Source: Leadbetterella lacunae (lineage in GTDB: Bacteria; Bacteroidota; Bacteroidia; Cytophagales; Spirosomataceae). Taken from it: 64,000 bases of DNA. The stretch spans positions 1-64,000 of the forward strand of contig NZ_JBHRYQ010000001.1 of NCBI RefSeq assembly GCF_042649125.1, written 5' to 3'. The translations under genes were made by a program, and so were the position numbers. The notes under the pieces are model-generated. The model searched no databases. It was not told the DNA's origin and was given only the letters and a program-made list of their open reading frames with translations. Of the stretch, positions 18,409 through 27,913 are shown in pieces. How positions within the stretch are numbered: position 1 is the stretch's first letter; every line of letters begins with the position of its first letter.

Positions 18409-18966
18409 TTAGTTTATATGGTATGACTTTAAGTTTTCTTGTAAAAACTTCAAAGACTTCGTTATATGATACTCCACGGCTTTTGGTGTAAGGTTTAGTT
18501 GGTCGGCTATTTCTTTTACCGATTGATCCTCAAACCTACTTTTTCTAAATACTTCCGCACTTTTTTCAGGAAGCTGATTGAGCACTTTGTCGAGGGCGTT
18601 GGTGAGTTCTTGAAAATTTACAATGTTTTCAGTGTCTCTATTTTCTTTTATCTCCTGAAAAATCAGATATTCTTGGTATTTTCTATAGCTGATTCTCGAT
18701 TTTATATAATCATACACTTTGTTTTTTACAGAAAGTGTTAGGTACAAATCTAGGTTTTGAATTTGTACTTGGTCGTGTCTTTTCCAAATACTCAAAAACA
18801 CCTCTTGAACCAACTCTTCGGCTTCTTCCCAAACTCCGATTTGGTTATAGGCTACAAAAAGTAGTTTTTTCCAATAGCGGTTATAAATCTCCTCGAAGGC
18901 CCATCTTTTGCCTTCATAAAGAAATGTTATTAGAGAATGGTTGTCTGTTGCTTTTTTGTTAAGCAT
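18409..18966 (-). CDS. ECF-type RNA polymerase sigma factor
   Basis: A 185-aa protein with sigma-70 region 2 at about 20-85 (AFEEIYNRYWKKLLFVAYNQI, then EAEELVQEVFLSIWKR). Region 4 lies at about 125-180 (LNQLPEKSAEVFRKSRFED, then the helix-turn-helix SVKEIADQLNLTPKAVEYHITKSL). There is no extra C-terminal domain, as expected of the sigma-70 family 1 in Bacteroidetes. It is predicted to drive its own operon and the adjacent susCD-hydrolase arm when released by the FecR partner. Its start follows a roughly 1.5-kb gene-poor region that should contain its promoter. Confidence 0.94.
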   Translation of the reverse strand: MLNKKATDNHSLITFLYEGKRWAFEEIYNRYWKKLLFVAYNQIGVWEEAEELVQEVFLSIWKRHDQVQIQNLDLYLTLSVKNKVYDYIKSRISYRKYQEYLIFQEIKENRDTENIVNFQELTNALDKVLNQLPEKSAEVFRKSRFEDQSVKEIADQLNLTPKAVEYHITKSLKFLQENLKSYHIN

Positions 18967-19159
18967 CCGTGTAAGGTTTTTAAGGTTTACAATATAGAGT
19001 AGATTAAGTCGACTAAATCCCTAAATAATTTTATAAAATATTTGAAAAATTATTTTTTCTTGATTTTTGTCTTTTTTAATCTTTTGAAAATCATTTGGTT
19101 GAGTTTGCTCAGGATAAAAAAAATACCCCTGAAAAACTATCGATTTGACATCAATGAGT

Positions 19160-19312
19160 CTAACAGGGGATCCAACCTTTTCTATCTAAAAATTTAGTCC
19201 ATGCGGTTAGGTTAAACTTAACCTCGCCGCAGTTTTTGATTACTACTTGCTCTTTTTCAATTATCGCTAATTGAAGGTGTTTTTCATGAGAAACTTTTGT
19301 TCTATTTTTCAT
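19160..19312 (-). CDS. Possible small protein, 50 aa, unknown
   Basis: An ATG-to-TAG frame reads MKNRTKVSHEKHLQLAIIEK and ends FLDRKGWIPC. Its composition is mixed and protein-like: Lys/Glu rich, two Trp, two Cys, no low complexity. It is the only such frame I found in this 1.5-kb gap. No known family is recognised and no membrane segment is seen. It lies just upstream of the ECF sigma gene in the same direction (193 bp before its start). It could be a small regulatory protein, a relic of a longer gene, or chance. Confidence 0.3.
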   Translation of the reverse strand: MKNRTKVSHEKHLQLAIIEKEQVVIKNCGEVKFNLTAWTKFLDRKGWIPC

Positions 19313-20472
19313 ATAGAGTAGTTTTTGAAGTATAAATCCCTAGTTTTTCGAAAAAAAAATATTTTTAAGGTTTGAACACTGCTTTAAATTCTTTCCAGAA
19401 AACGCAACTGAAACTTCTAATAAAACCATTTGTCAAAAAGTCTAATTTAAGCCAACAAGCGAGTTTAAGTGCTGAATGCTTGGCTTCCGATTTAAAGAGT
19501 TTTCGTATGTATATGGTGTCATTGGTTTAATTTTTAAGGTCTAATGTTTTTTTTCGAAAAAAGGTAAAACGGGCGTATTTTGATTTTGTAAAAATTGTCT
19601 AAACGCCGTCTTTTTTTTAATGTAAAAAGCACTTTTTTTAATTTTCTAATAATCAATTTGACTTTCTTTCCGTTTTTCGCTTATTCGAATTCCATATTTT
19701 ATTCGATAAAAAAGCTATGGTATTTATTGATTATTTGACAAATCTAAATACTCTGTAATTGGGTTTAAATGGATGATTTGATAAATTAAATACACAAAAT
19801 GATAGGTATAGTACAATTTCTGTTTTTTGTGATTGTGTTGAAAATTGAATTAAAATAAGATTTAGTTTAGCTTAATTTTGAAATTTTGTATACAGTATTC
19901 AAGTTTATTTCAATAGATTTTTTCATCAAAATTTGAAATAAAAAATAGCCCTGTTTTTTTTAGAAAAACGCCCATGAATATCTCTTAATTGGCAGTATTT
20001 TTTCGTTTTTGTGTATAAGTATTTTCGTTTTGTTTTGTTTGGACTTTCAATTGTATAAAATACAAACAAAACGGTATTTTATTTTTCACTTTTTGCCTTG
20101 CTGTTATTCGTAAAAGTTTACTTTTTTTATTCCCTTCATAGGTCTTTTTTTTGGAGTTTTTAATGAGAATTAAAAATTGTACTTTTTTAATAATTAGTTG
20201 AATGATATTTAAGTTGTTTTATCATTTTGTATAAATAAAATATCAAAATGTAGATTGTTGACTTTGTTTAATTCCTTCACATTTACAGAAATATTTGTAT
20301 TTGCTTTCATGTACGCATCGCTATTTGGATCTTTACTAGGCACGTATTTTGTATATTAAGTAGCTTTATATCAGTAAATTATATTTTTTTTTCTTTAGTG
20401 ATTGTTTAAGCTTATGTTATCATTATTTGTCCAACTAGCTCATTGATTTAAAAATCTAATTCTAAAATTCAA
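19313..20472. promoter_or_regulatory. Long AT-rich divergent regulatory region with nested inverted repeats
   Basis: No gene is supported here. The region separates the minus-strand sigma/susCD arm from the plus-strand lyase/sulfatase arm and should hold promoters for both. Three inverted repeats stand out. GTTTTGTTTG (20032-20041) pairs with CAAACAAAAC (20063-20072). ATAAAATAC (20055-20063) pairs with GTATTTTAT (20074-20082). CATTTTG (20223-20229) pairs with CAAAATG (20244-20250). The first two overlap at 20063 and cannot both form. They may be operator half-sites for the locus regulators or alternative RNA leader stems. Confidence 0.4.
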
Positions 20473-22896
20473 ATGAAAGGTTTTCAACTTGTTTTCTTTT
20501 TCTCTGTTCTTTTTTGCTCAAACCTCACCTTCGCTCAGTCTAATAAGCACCCCGTCATATGGATAACAGAAGAGGAGAGAGAGCAGGTGATTGCCAATAC
20601 AGAAAAATACGATTGGGCTAAAAGCATCTTGGGTCAGCTGCATGAACATGTAGACGCCTTTATGGTTTCTCATAAATCTAATCCAGAGGTAATTCTCAAG
20701 TCGATTCCTACCTTTGGTGGAAACCTAAATGAGCACAACCGCATATTGACTTTAGCAGCCGAATCCGGAATGCTGTATTACCTAAGCAAAGACGAAAATT
20801 ATGCTCAACTTTCTGCTGATATTATTGCGGCTTATACGTATCCGTTGGCTTTAAAAACTCCCCAGACTACCCAAATAATGGGGGATGCATTTCATGATCC
20901 ACGAACTTGTTACAATATGTTGGCTCTCGCTTTTGATTTTACATATACTTTCTTAAACAAGAACCAAACGCACATTTATAACTTAAATACTCGGCAATCT
21001 CAGCCTTTTCAAAACGAAATAGCTCAGCAGGCATTTAAGAATATCGTAGGGAATATATTGCAAGAGTACGGCGAAAGCGACAAGCATGGTCAGTTTATAT
21101 CAAACCACCCGGTGCTCACTGCTCCTGGAGCTTTATATTCTATACTTTGCATTGACGATTCCGTAGAAAGAGAACGTCTTTTTAATGTTTTTTGGGAGAA
21201 GGGTACCAAACATCAGCCTTCATTTAAACATACCATCCTGCCTATGTTTTCGGGTCAAGGCATTTGGCCTGAATCTTTAAGTTATAGTTTTATGCCCAAT
21301 ATTTCTTTGGTTTTAAATATCGTGGATCGCATCAAACCAGAGATGAACATAACCAAAGATTACCAGCACATATTCAATGGCAATTTTCTGTTTACTAATC
21401 TTAGGCATCCAGATAGGCGGTTTGTACGGTTTGGCGACTCAAAAAGAAACAATGATTTTACAGAGGCCAATTATCGCTACGCTCTTCATATTGCAAGTAG
21501 GAGAGGATATACTGCCTTGGCTAAAGAATCAATGGAAGCCTTAAAGAAAAACTATGCTGCCAAAGGCGGAAGGAAGCCTAATATGAGCAACACTACTTAC
21601 GATAATAGCAACTTTTTAGAACTCTTTTGGGGTGTTCCAATTCCCGAAACTAATGTAGGCGAAATATCCTACAAACCTACTGTGATAGTAGAGCACGCGG
21701 GAGTAGCCCTACAGAGAAACTACGTGAAAGAGTACAATGAGCTTTATGGATTATGTGGAATTATCGGTGGGGCACATTATGTGCATTCACACCTGACGGG
21801 TATAAGCATGGAGCTTTATGGGGCGGGCTATGTTATGGCTCCAAATGCTGGATTGCCCGCTACGGTAGAGGAAAGGCAAATACCGCTTCATGAGCATTAT
21901 TATAGAATATATGCTGGCAATAACACCGTAGTAGTTAACGGAACTTCGCATGGCAGAGATGAAGGCTCGTGGAAAGGCAAAGCCAATGTTTGGCAAAATA
22001 AGACAATAAATATTGCCGCTGAACCCAAGCATTTGGAAGAGCCGATTACAGATAAGTTTAGTTTTGCTACCCAATATTTAAAAGATGAAATCAATAATGC
22101 CGATCAGGAGCGAACGCTTAGTGTAATCAGAACAAGCGATACAACTGCTTATTATTTTGATATGTTTCGGTCTAAATCATTAGGCGAAAATAAGTTTCAC
22201 GACTATCTATATCATAACATTGGGGACGCAGTGCACCTCACAGACCTTAAAGCAAAGGAACTTGCACTAACCGAAACGGATCGTTATCAAAATGATATTG
22301 GCGACGTAGTCCACGCACCCGGCTGGCGGTATTTTGAAGATACCAAAACTACTGAGCAAGTTTCAGATGCCATAAAGGTTCGTTTTGATATTAAGTATGA
22401 TAACCGTTATATGCACATGTTTATTCCCGGTGATGTTAGCCGTGCATATACTACGGCCTTGGCTCCGCCCACAAGAGAAGCTAAAAATGGGTATGTTAAT
22501 AAGAAGACGCAAGTTTTGGCAATACGTCAAAATGGAGAAGCTTGGGACAGACCTTTTGTTTCAGTTTTTGAGCCTTCATTGAATCCAAAATCGAGCATTG
22601 AAGCTGTAGAACATTTAAAAAGTGGGACGAAAATAGTCGGGATAAAGGTAGTGACTCGTTTAGGTGAAAAAACCATTACTGATCATATTATTTCACAAGA
22701 TGACTCGAAGGCTATTTACAAAAATACAAAATTAAAATTAGCTTTTAGAGGCCGTTTTGCAATTATCAGAAGTGAAGAATATAAGGGAAAAGAAAGCACG
22801 CAACTTTATATTGGAGAAGGAGAAAATTTGAAATACAAGAAGTGTAAATTAAAAAGTGATGCTTCGAAAAAAGCATTTCAAGTATTTGATAATTAG
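20473..22896 (+). CDS. Heparinase II/III-fold protein, putative polysaccharide lyase
   Basis: An 807-aa periplasmic protein with signal peptide MKGFQLVFFFSVLFCSNLTFAQ. Residues 30-400 are Tyr- and Trp-rich helices of an (alpha/alpha) toroid, with SNHPVLTAPGALY near 215 and GQGIWPESLSYSF near 270. Residues 410-800 are beta-rich with GGAHYVHSHLTGISMELYG near 432-450 and HEHYYRIYAGNNTVVVNG near 475-495, like the His/Tyr-bearing sheet domain of heparinase II/III lyases. Families with this fold cleave uronate-containing polysaccharides by beta-elimination, and some act on ulvan. It is the only lyase-like gene in the locus and heads the plus-strand arm. Lyase activity and substrate are inference; the exact CAZy family is not recognised. 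Confidence 0.65.
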   Translation: MKGFQLVFFFSVLFCSNLTFAQSNKHPVIWITEEEREQVIANTEKYDWAKSILGQLHEHVDAFMVSHKSNPEVILKSIPTFGGNLNEHNRILTLAAESGMLYYLSKDENYAQLSADIIAAYTYPLALKTPQTTQIMGDAFHDPRTCYNMLALAFDFTYTFLNKNQTHIYNLNTRQSQPFQNEIAQQAFKNIVGNILQEYGESDKHGQFISNHPVLTAPGALYSILCIDDSVERERLFNVFWEKGTKHQPSFKHTILPMFSGQGIWPESLSYSFMPNISLVLNIVDRIKPEMNITKDYQHIFNGNFLFTNLRHPDRRFVRFGDSKRNNDFTEANYRYALHIASRRGYTALAKESMEALKKNYAAKGGRKPNMSNTTYDNSNFLELFWGVPIPETNVGEISYKPTVIVEHAGVALQRNYVKEYNELYGLCGIIGGAHYVHSHLTGISMELYGAGYVMAPNAGLPATVEERQIPLHEHYYRIYAGNNTVVVNGTSHGRDEGSWKGKANVWQNKTINIAAEPKHLEEPITDKFSFATQYLKDEINNADQERTLSVIRTSDTTAYYFDMFRSKSLGENKFHDYLYHNIGDAVHLTDLKAKELALTETDRYQNDIGDVVHAPGWRYFEDTKTTEQVSDAIKVRFDIKYDNRYMHMFIPGDVSRAYTTALAPPTREAKNGYVNKKTQVLAIRQNGEAWDRPFVSVFEPSLNPKSSIEAVEHLKSGTKIVGIKVVTRLGEKTITDHIISQDDSKAIYKNTKLKLAFRGRFAIIRSEEYKGKESTQLYIGEGENLKYKKCKLKSDASKKAFQVFDN

Positions 22897-22926
22897 TAGT
22901 TTGTTAAAATAGATTAAAGATTTAGA

Positions 22927-23778
22927 ATGAAAAATAAGATTACCTTCATAGCATTTTTATAACTCTTAAATAATATTGTTTTTGGGCAAAAAGTAAACGC
23001 ACCTCTTGGCCGATTAGCAATAGTAGCAGATGGTAACTCTCCTGACCCTGACGACCTCGGCGGCACTGCTGTTTCATTGGCTTTGCTACGTGCTGCAGGA
23101 CTAGAAAAACGCTTGGTGCATTACTCACACAGCTGCGACCTGGTGGTGCTACAAAGAATTTCAGAAGTCGCCGAAAAAGAGCGACACGCACTCATGCAAA
23201 CCGCCTGTGACGTAACCGCTAGAAGGTGGGGCGGTTTCGAACATATCACTTTTATGGATGCCAAATGGCAAACCGACCAAACCATAAAACACCTCACAAA
23301 AGCTATAAACGCCTCAACGGCCGAAGACCCGCTTTGGATAGTGGAGGCTGGTGAACCAGACATCATTGGATTTGCTCTTCAGGCGGCACAAAAAGAGAAA
23401 CTAAAATTTGTAAAAGTAATAACGCACCATCCTGCAAACGACAATGCCGGTGATTTTTTTAAATGGCAAGAAATTTTGGATTTTGGCGTAGAAGAAGTGC
23501 GTATTCCCGACCAAAATATTGATTTAAAAGTGGACTTATCAAAGTGGGACTGGGCGAAAAATCACGATGATGACCGCATAGAATTGATTTGGTTGATGGG
23601 TAAATTGGCAGAAGTAGACGACGTGGTGAATTTCCAAAAAGGAATGTGGGACTGTTCGGACGCTGGCATGGTGCTTTATTGGATAACAGGGGCAACAAAC
23701 GGCGGGTTGAAAACAGGAAAAGTGGAGGATGTACGAAAACTGCTGCTTGATTTTGTGAAGAAGAATCCTTTGAAATGA
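22927..23778 (+). pseudogene. Nucleoside-hydrolase-like exported protein with a nonsense codon in its signal peptide
   Basis: From ATG 22927 the frame reads MKNKITFIAFL, then TAA (22960-22962), then LLNNIVFGQKVNAPLGRLAI and an open reading frame to 23778. Both halves of the signal peptide are in the same frame, so one substitution (for example TTA to TAA) explains the break. The domain starts RLAIVADGNSPDPDDLGG, the Asp-rich strand-loop typical of the nucleoside hydrolase/DUF1593-like fold. EAGEPDIIGFALQAA and HHPANDNAG follow. The only downstream start is TTG 23077, which would remove the first strand and the Asp cluster. It overlaps the next sulfatase gene by four bases (ATGA). Homologues often sit in sulfatase-rich loci, but the substrate is not known. 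Confidence 0.65.
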
Positions 23779-25223
23779 ATAAATATTTTATTTACATGAA
23801 AAAAATACAATTGTTTTTACTTATTTCCTTAAGCGTTAACTGTCTGGTTTTTGCTCAAAAGCCACCCAATGTCGTGGTTTTTCTGGTTGATGATTTACGG
23901 CCAGTTTTGGGTTGTTATGGTAATAAAGTAATCAAAAGTCCTAACATAGATGCTTTGGCCAAAGACGGTGTAAAGTTTAATAAGGCGTATGCCCAGCAGG
24001 CTATTTGTGCACCTTCTCGTATGAGTATATTAACCGGAATGCGACCTGAAAACATTGGAATTTATTCGCTTTTTACGCCCCTGCGATCTGTTCATAAAGA
24101 AATAGTGACTATGCCGCAGCTTTTTAAAGAAAATGGTTACGTGACAGTTAGTTTAGGGAAGGTTTACCACCACGTATCCGACGATAAGGAGAGTTGGAGT
24201 ATGCTTTTCCCGAATGAGCCAAATGCTTATGTGAAACCTGAGAATATCGCCATTGCTGATGAAAGAAAAGGAAACGGGCCCGCTTTTGAAAATGCGGAAG
24301 TAGAAGACGAGGCCTATAAAGATGGTCGTGTGGCCAGAGATGCAGTGGAGACTTTAAGTAAAATAAAAGACGATAAATTTATGATGGTGGTAGGCTTGAG
24401 TAAGCCACATTTGCCATTCAATGCACCTAAAAAATACTGGGATTTATACAATAAAGATCAGTTTGTGGTTCCCAATACCAAGGCACCGACAAACGCCGGC
24501 AAATATGCACTTACAAATTGGGGCGAACTGCGAAACTATGCAGGCATACCGCAAGTGGGGCTTTTGGACGATGAAACTGCAAAGACTTTAATGCAGGGCT
24601 ACTATGCATCTGTGAGTTATATGGATGCCCAAGTAGGAAAAGTCATGAAAGCACTAGATGATTTGGATTTACGCAAAAACACCATTGTAGTTTTTATGAG
24701 TGATCATGGTTGGAAGCTTGGTGAATATGGAGCTTGGTGCAAGCACACTAATTTTGAAATAGACGTAAATGTGCCACTGATAATAAGCCGCGAGTCGAGC
24801 TATGAAAAAAGGAAAGTAAATGCGAGTTCTGATGCTTTGATAGAAAATGTGGATGTTTTTCCGACTCTCGCTGAGGCTTGTGGGCTAAAAACACAGGAGC
24901 TAGACGGAAAGAGTTTGGTTACACTGGCCGATAATCCCAAACAGTGTTTTCACAAGGCTGCTTACAGCGTATATCCGAGAGGGAAAAATATAATGGGTTT
25001 TACATGTACCGACGGCAAGATGCGGTACACCGAGTGGTGGGACAATAAAGGCAATAAGCTCATAGAGAACGAGTTGTATTTTAATAAACAAAACTACATG
25101 AAGGTGAGCCAAAATTTTGCTCAAAGTGATAAATATCAAAAAGATGTAGAAAGGATGAAGGCCTTGTTGTCGGTTCAGTTTCCAAATGAGGAGCGAGCTA
25201 ACTACCCACAATTTGACAAATGA
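23775..25223 (+). CDS. Type I sulfatase (iduronate-2-sulfatase-like)
   Basis: A 482-aa exported protein. The start at 23775 overlaps the previous stop; the ATG at 23796 (MKKIQLFLLISLS) gives a tidier signal peptide ending FAQ. Calcium-site residues are in VVVFLVDDLRPVLGCYGN (Asp pair at 39-40), the formylglycine site is C78-A-P-S-R82, and FMSDHGWKLGEYGAWCKHTNFE near 312 supplies the later Asp/His metal and sulfate ligands. LSKPHLPFNAPKKYWDLY near 205 is typical of iduronate-2-sulfatase-like members. It removes a sulfate ester from a sugar in the periplasm after Cys-to-formylglycine conversion. No maturase gene is in this window. It is first of three plus-strand sulfatases. Confidence 0.94.
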   Translation: MNKYFIYMKKIQLFLLISLSVNCLVFAQKPPNVVVFLVDDLRPVLGCYGNKVIKSPNIDALAKDGVKFNKAYAQQAICAPSRMSILTGMRPENIGIYSLFTPLRSVHKEIVTMPQLFKENGYVTVSLGKVYHHVSDDKESWSMLFPNEPNAYVKPENIAIADERKGNGPAFENAEVEDEAYKDGRVARDAVETLSKIKDDKFMMVVGLSKPHLPFNAPKKYWDLYNKDQFVVPNTKAPTNAGKYALTNWGELRNYAGIPQVGLLDDETAKTLMQGYYASVSYMDAQVGKVMKALDDLDLRKNTIVVFMSDHGWKLGEYGAWCKHTNFEIDVNVPLIISRESSYEKRKVNASSDALIENVDVFPTLAEACGLKTQELDGKSLVTLADNPKQCFHKAAYSVYPRGKNIMGFTCTDGKMRYTEWWDNKGNKLIENELYFNKQNYMKVSQNFAQSDKYQKDVERMKALLSVQFPNEERANYPQFDK

Positions 25224-25256
25224 ATATTGTTACGGTTAGCATAATTTTAGGAAGTT

Positions 25257-26135
25257 CTAATCCTCTAACTGGTTCCTAAACTGCTTAGGTGTGATTCCTG
25301 TTTTTTGTTTAAATAATCTATTGAAATAAAAGTCAGATTCAAACCCCAGTGAATACGCAATTTCTTTTTGAGATAATTTAGTCCGTAGCAGCAACTGTTT
25401 TGATTTTTCTATTTTAAGAGAAAGATGATATTGCAATGGAGATATGCCAGTTTGTTTTTTGAAATCAATTCTGAATTTCGAATAGCTTACACCTAATTCC
25501 GCTGCAATTGCTTCTAAGTTTAAGGTTTAATTTATTTTATTATACATCAGGTGTTTCGTTTGAGAAACCATCTGATTGAGGTAGTCTTCGCTGTTGCTGT
25601 TCTGCTGAATGTTATAAAGTTCGGCCATTAACTGCATACAAATACCAGAGGCCAGTCGTTGATAGCCAAAAGGCTCATCTTCGAATAGTTGAAATAAAGT
25701 ATCAAAGTAACCAAGAACAGTGCTTCGGTTACATTTTGAAATTACGGGTGATTGTGACTTGAAAAAGCCATTTGACAGAAACTGTTTTGCAATTGGTCCA
25801 GAAAAACCCACCCAGCGTTCGCTCCACCCAGTTTTTTTGTTTGGTCTGTATCTATGCCACATACCTGGAAATAGCAAAAAGCCATCTCCGGGTAAAATTT
25901 TCTTTTTGCCCGTTTCTTTACTTTCAAATTCACCTTCGCCCTCAGTGATAAGTACAAAATGAAATTCATCAAGGGTTCTTCCCTTTTCCCAAGTAAACAT
26001 GTGACTTCCCGGGTGGCCCTTGGATGGATACTCAATATTTTTGTCTACAGATGCTCTTCCAAGGTTATTTATATAGAAGCCCCATTTTTCGTCTTGTTCA
26101 AATACCATGAGGTATTTTTGGTACTTTTTATTCAT
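25257..26135 (-). pseudogene. AraC-family transcriptional regulator interrupted by an in-frame stop
   Basis: The reading frame from ATG 26135 encodes an N-terminal cupin/effector domain (LITEGEGEFES, PGDGFLLFPGMWHRYRP) for 202 codons. It stops at TAA 25529-25527, then continues in the same frame without any other stop as TLNLEAIAAELGVSYSKFRI and SQKEIAYSLGFESDFYFNRL, both helix-turn-helices of an AraC domain, ending at TAG 25257. The full product would be 292 aa, a normal length. CAA-to-TAA is one way to make the change. The truncated form would bind ligand but not DNA. It lies among the sulfatase genes, facing the opposite way, and was probably their activator. Confidence 0.85.
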
Positions 26136-26154
26136 ATCATTTTGTGTATATAAT

Positions 26155-26176
26155 TTATCAATTTGTCAATTGATAA
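26155..26176. promoter_or_regulatory. 9-bp inverted repeat upstream of the AraC gene
   Basis: TTATCAATT (26155-26163) and AATTGATAA (26168-26176) form a perfect inverted repeat with a TGTC spacer, ending 20 bp upstream of the AraC start codon. Position and symmetry fit an operator in the divergent promoter region, perhaps for autoregulation. No T run follows, so it is unlikely to be a terminator. Confidence 0.4.
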
Positions 26177-26303
26177 GGTTTAATGAAGTATGTAAATTTA
26201 CAATATAAAATACAAATAGTTATATTTTTTGTTTCATATACATAAAATAGCGGGATAAAGTTATACTATTTTTTATAAATGTAATATTTCTATTGGTAGT
26301 TTA

Positions 26304-26328
26304 TTTTTGATTAAAATAAAATCAAAAA
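26304..26328. promoter_or_regulatory. 9-bp inverted repeat upstream of the second sulfatase gene
   Basis: TTTTTGATT (26304-26312) and AATCAAAAA (26320-26328) are perfect inverted copies around a 7-nt A-rich spacer, 78 bp before the sulfatase start at 26407. It could be an operator or a weak stem in the leader. The sequence differs from the repeat beside the AraC gene. Confidence 0.3.
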
Positions 26329-26406
26329 GTGCTATTACTGTGTCAAATAGACAAATTTTGAAAAGGGGTTATTTGGCAAGAAAAAACAATAATTATTTTA
26401 AAAAAA

Positions 26407-27870
26407 ATGAAAACTAGGTTAATCTTCAATAGTATTATTTTAGGCATATTATTGGTCTACGGAACTGCCTTTTCGCAGGCCGATAAAAAGCCAAATGTGG
26501 TATATATATTGACAGATCAGTGGAGGTCATCGGCACTTGGATATGCGGGAGATCCTAATGTGAAAACTCCCAATTTGGATAAGTTTTCAAAGGAATCGGT
26601 CAATTTTACAAACGCGGTTTCGGTTACGCCAGTTTGTACGCCTCATCGGTCGGCACTACTCACCGGGCGTTATCCAACCACCACCGGAATGTTTTTAAAT
26701 GATACTTATTTGCCTTCTGAGGAGCTTTGTATGGCCGAAATTTTTAAGGCAGAAGGTTACAATACCGCATATTTAGGAAAATGGCATTTAGATGGCCACG
26801 GTAGAGAAAATAATGTAGCTCCCGAAAGACGCCAAGGGTTTGACTATTGGAAGGCTTTGGAATGTTCTCATGACTACAATCATATGCCATATTACGAAAA
26901 CAATAACCCTGAAAAGAAATACTGGGAAGGCTACTCGCCATTTGCGTTAGCCGATGATGCTAAGATGTATATGGCCAATCATGCTAAAGACCAAAAGCCT
27001 TTTTTGCTATTTATTTCCATCGCTACGCCACATTTTCCGCACGACAGTGCACCAAAAGAATACAAGGCTTTATACCCAAAAGAAAAGTTAATACTTAACC
27101 CAAATGTTCCGAAAGAAATTGCCGAAAAAGTAAGAGTAGAATTACAAGGATATTACGGACATTGTACGGCCACAGATGCCGCTATTGGCCAGGTTTTGGA
27201 TAAACTTAAAGACCTAAAAATAGACAAAAATACGATTGTAGTTTTTTCTGCCGACCATGGAGAAATGATGGGCGGCCACGGACTGCGACCTTTCACAAAA
27301 CAGCTCGCTTGGGACGAATCTATTAAGGTGCCGTTTTTGATAAAGTATCCTAAAATTGGTAAAAATAAAGGAAAAGCAGTGCATGCACCAATAAATACTC
27401 CTGACATACTTCCTTCTATTTTAGGTCTTGCTGATATCGCTATTCCAAACACTATCGAAGGTGAAAACTTGGCATCTTTGATTAAATCTCCAAATGAAAG
27501 TGTAGATAGAGCGGCTTTGTTGTTAAACATTCATCCTTTTACGAGTGAGTTTAAATATCCCGAATATCGGGCCATACGAACAAAGCAATATTCTTATATA
27601 AAAACATTAGACGGCTCAAGTAAGCTTTTTGATAATAAAGCAGATCCTTATCAATTGCTTAACTTGTATGATAATCCGGCTTATGCAATGCTACAAAATG
27701 ACCTGGAAAGTAAACTTCAAATGGCCCTTAATAAAATTGGTGATGATTTTCAGCCAAAAGAATATTATTTGAAAAAATGGAATTTTGTGCTGGATAAATC
27801 TAAAAACGCAATCGATTATTGGAGTTTTGATAAAGGAAATGGGGTAATGCAAACACCCAAATTGAAATAA
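26407..27870 (+). CDS. Type I sulfatase with a C-T-P-H-R active-site core
   Basis: A 487-aa exported protein (signal peptide ending AFSQ). Metal-site strand VVYILTDQWRSSALGYAG, formylglycine site C77-T-P-H-R81 followed by SALLTGRYPTT, GKWHLDGHGR near 122, and FSADHGEMMGGHGL near 285 are all present. The fourth residue of the core is His rather than the common Ser, which the C-x-P-x-R consensus allows and some sulfatase subfamilies show. The C-terminal region (LFDNKADPYQLLNLYDNPAY near 405) is typical of S1 enzymes. It is expected to cut a sulfate ester from a sugar in the periplasm. It starts a unit with the next sulfatase 43 bp downstream. Confidence 0.94.
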   Translation: MKTRLIFNSIILGILLVYGTAFSQADKKPNVVYILTDQWRSSALGYAGDPNVKTPNLDKFSKESVNFTNAVSVTPVCTPHRSALLTGRYPTTTGMFLNDTYLPSEELCMAEIFKAEGYNTAYLGKWHLDGHGRENNVAPERRQGFDYWKALECSHDYNHMPYYENNNPEKKYWEGYSPFALADDAKMYMANHAKDQKPFLLFISIATPHFPHDSAPKEYKALYPKEKLILNPNVPKEIAEKVRVELQGYYGHCTATDAAIGQVLDKLKDLKIDKNTIVVFSADHGEMMGGHGLRPFTKQLAWDESIKVPFLIKYPKIGKNKGKAVHAPINTPDILPSILGLADIAIPNTIEGENLASLIKSPNESVDRAALLLNIHPFTSEFKYPEYRAIRTKQYSYIKTLDGSSKLFDNKADPYQLLNLYDNPAYAMLQNDLESKLQMALNKIGDDFQPKEYYLKKWNFVLDKSKNAIDYWSFDKGNGVMQTPKLK

Positions 27871-27913
27871 AAATAGCCTGAGTTTTTGATAAAAAACTTG
27901 AAATAAATAAAAT

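Noticed and set aside
22960..25529. Recoding of TAA as a sense codon
   Set aside because: TAA ends many intact genes in this window (for example SusD at 42295 is closed by TAG but several neighbours by TAA), and no suppressor tRNA or SECIS-like element is seen; independent nonsense changes are simpler.
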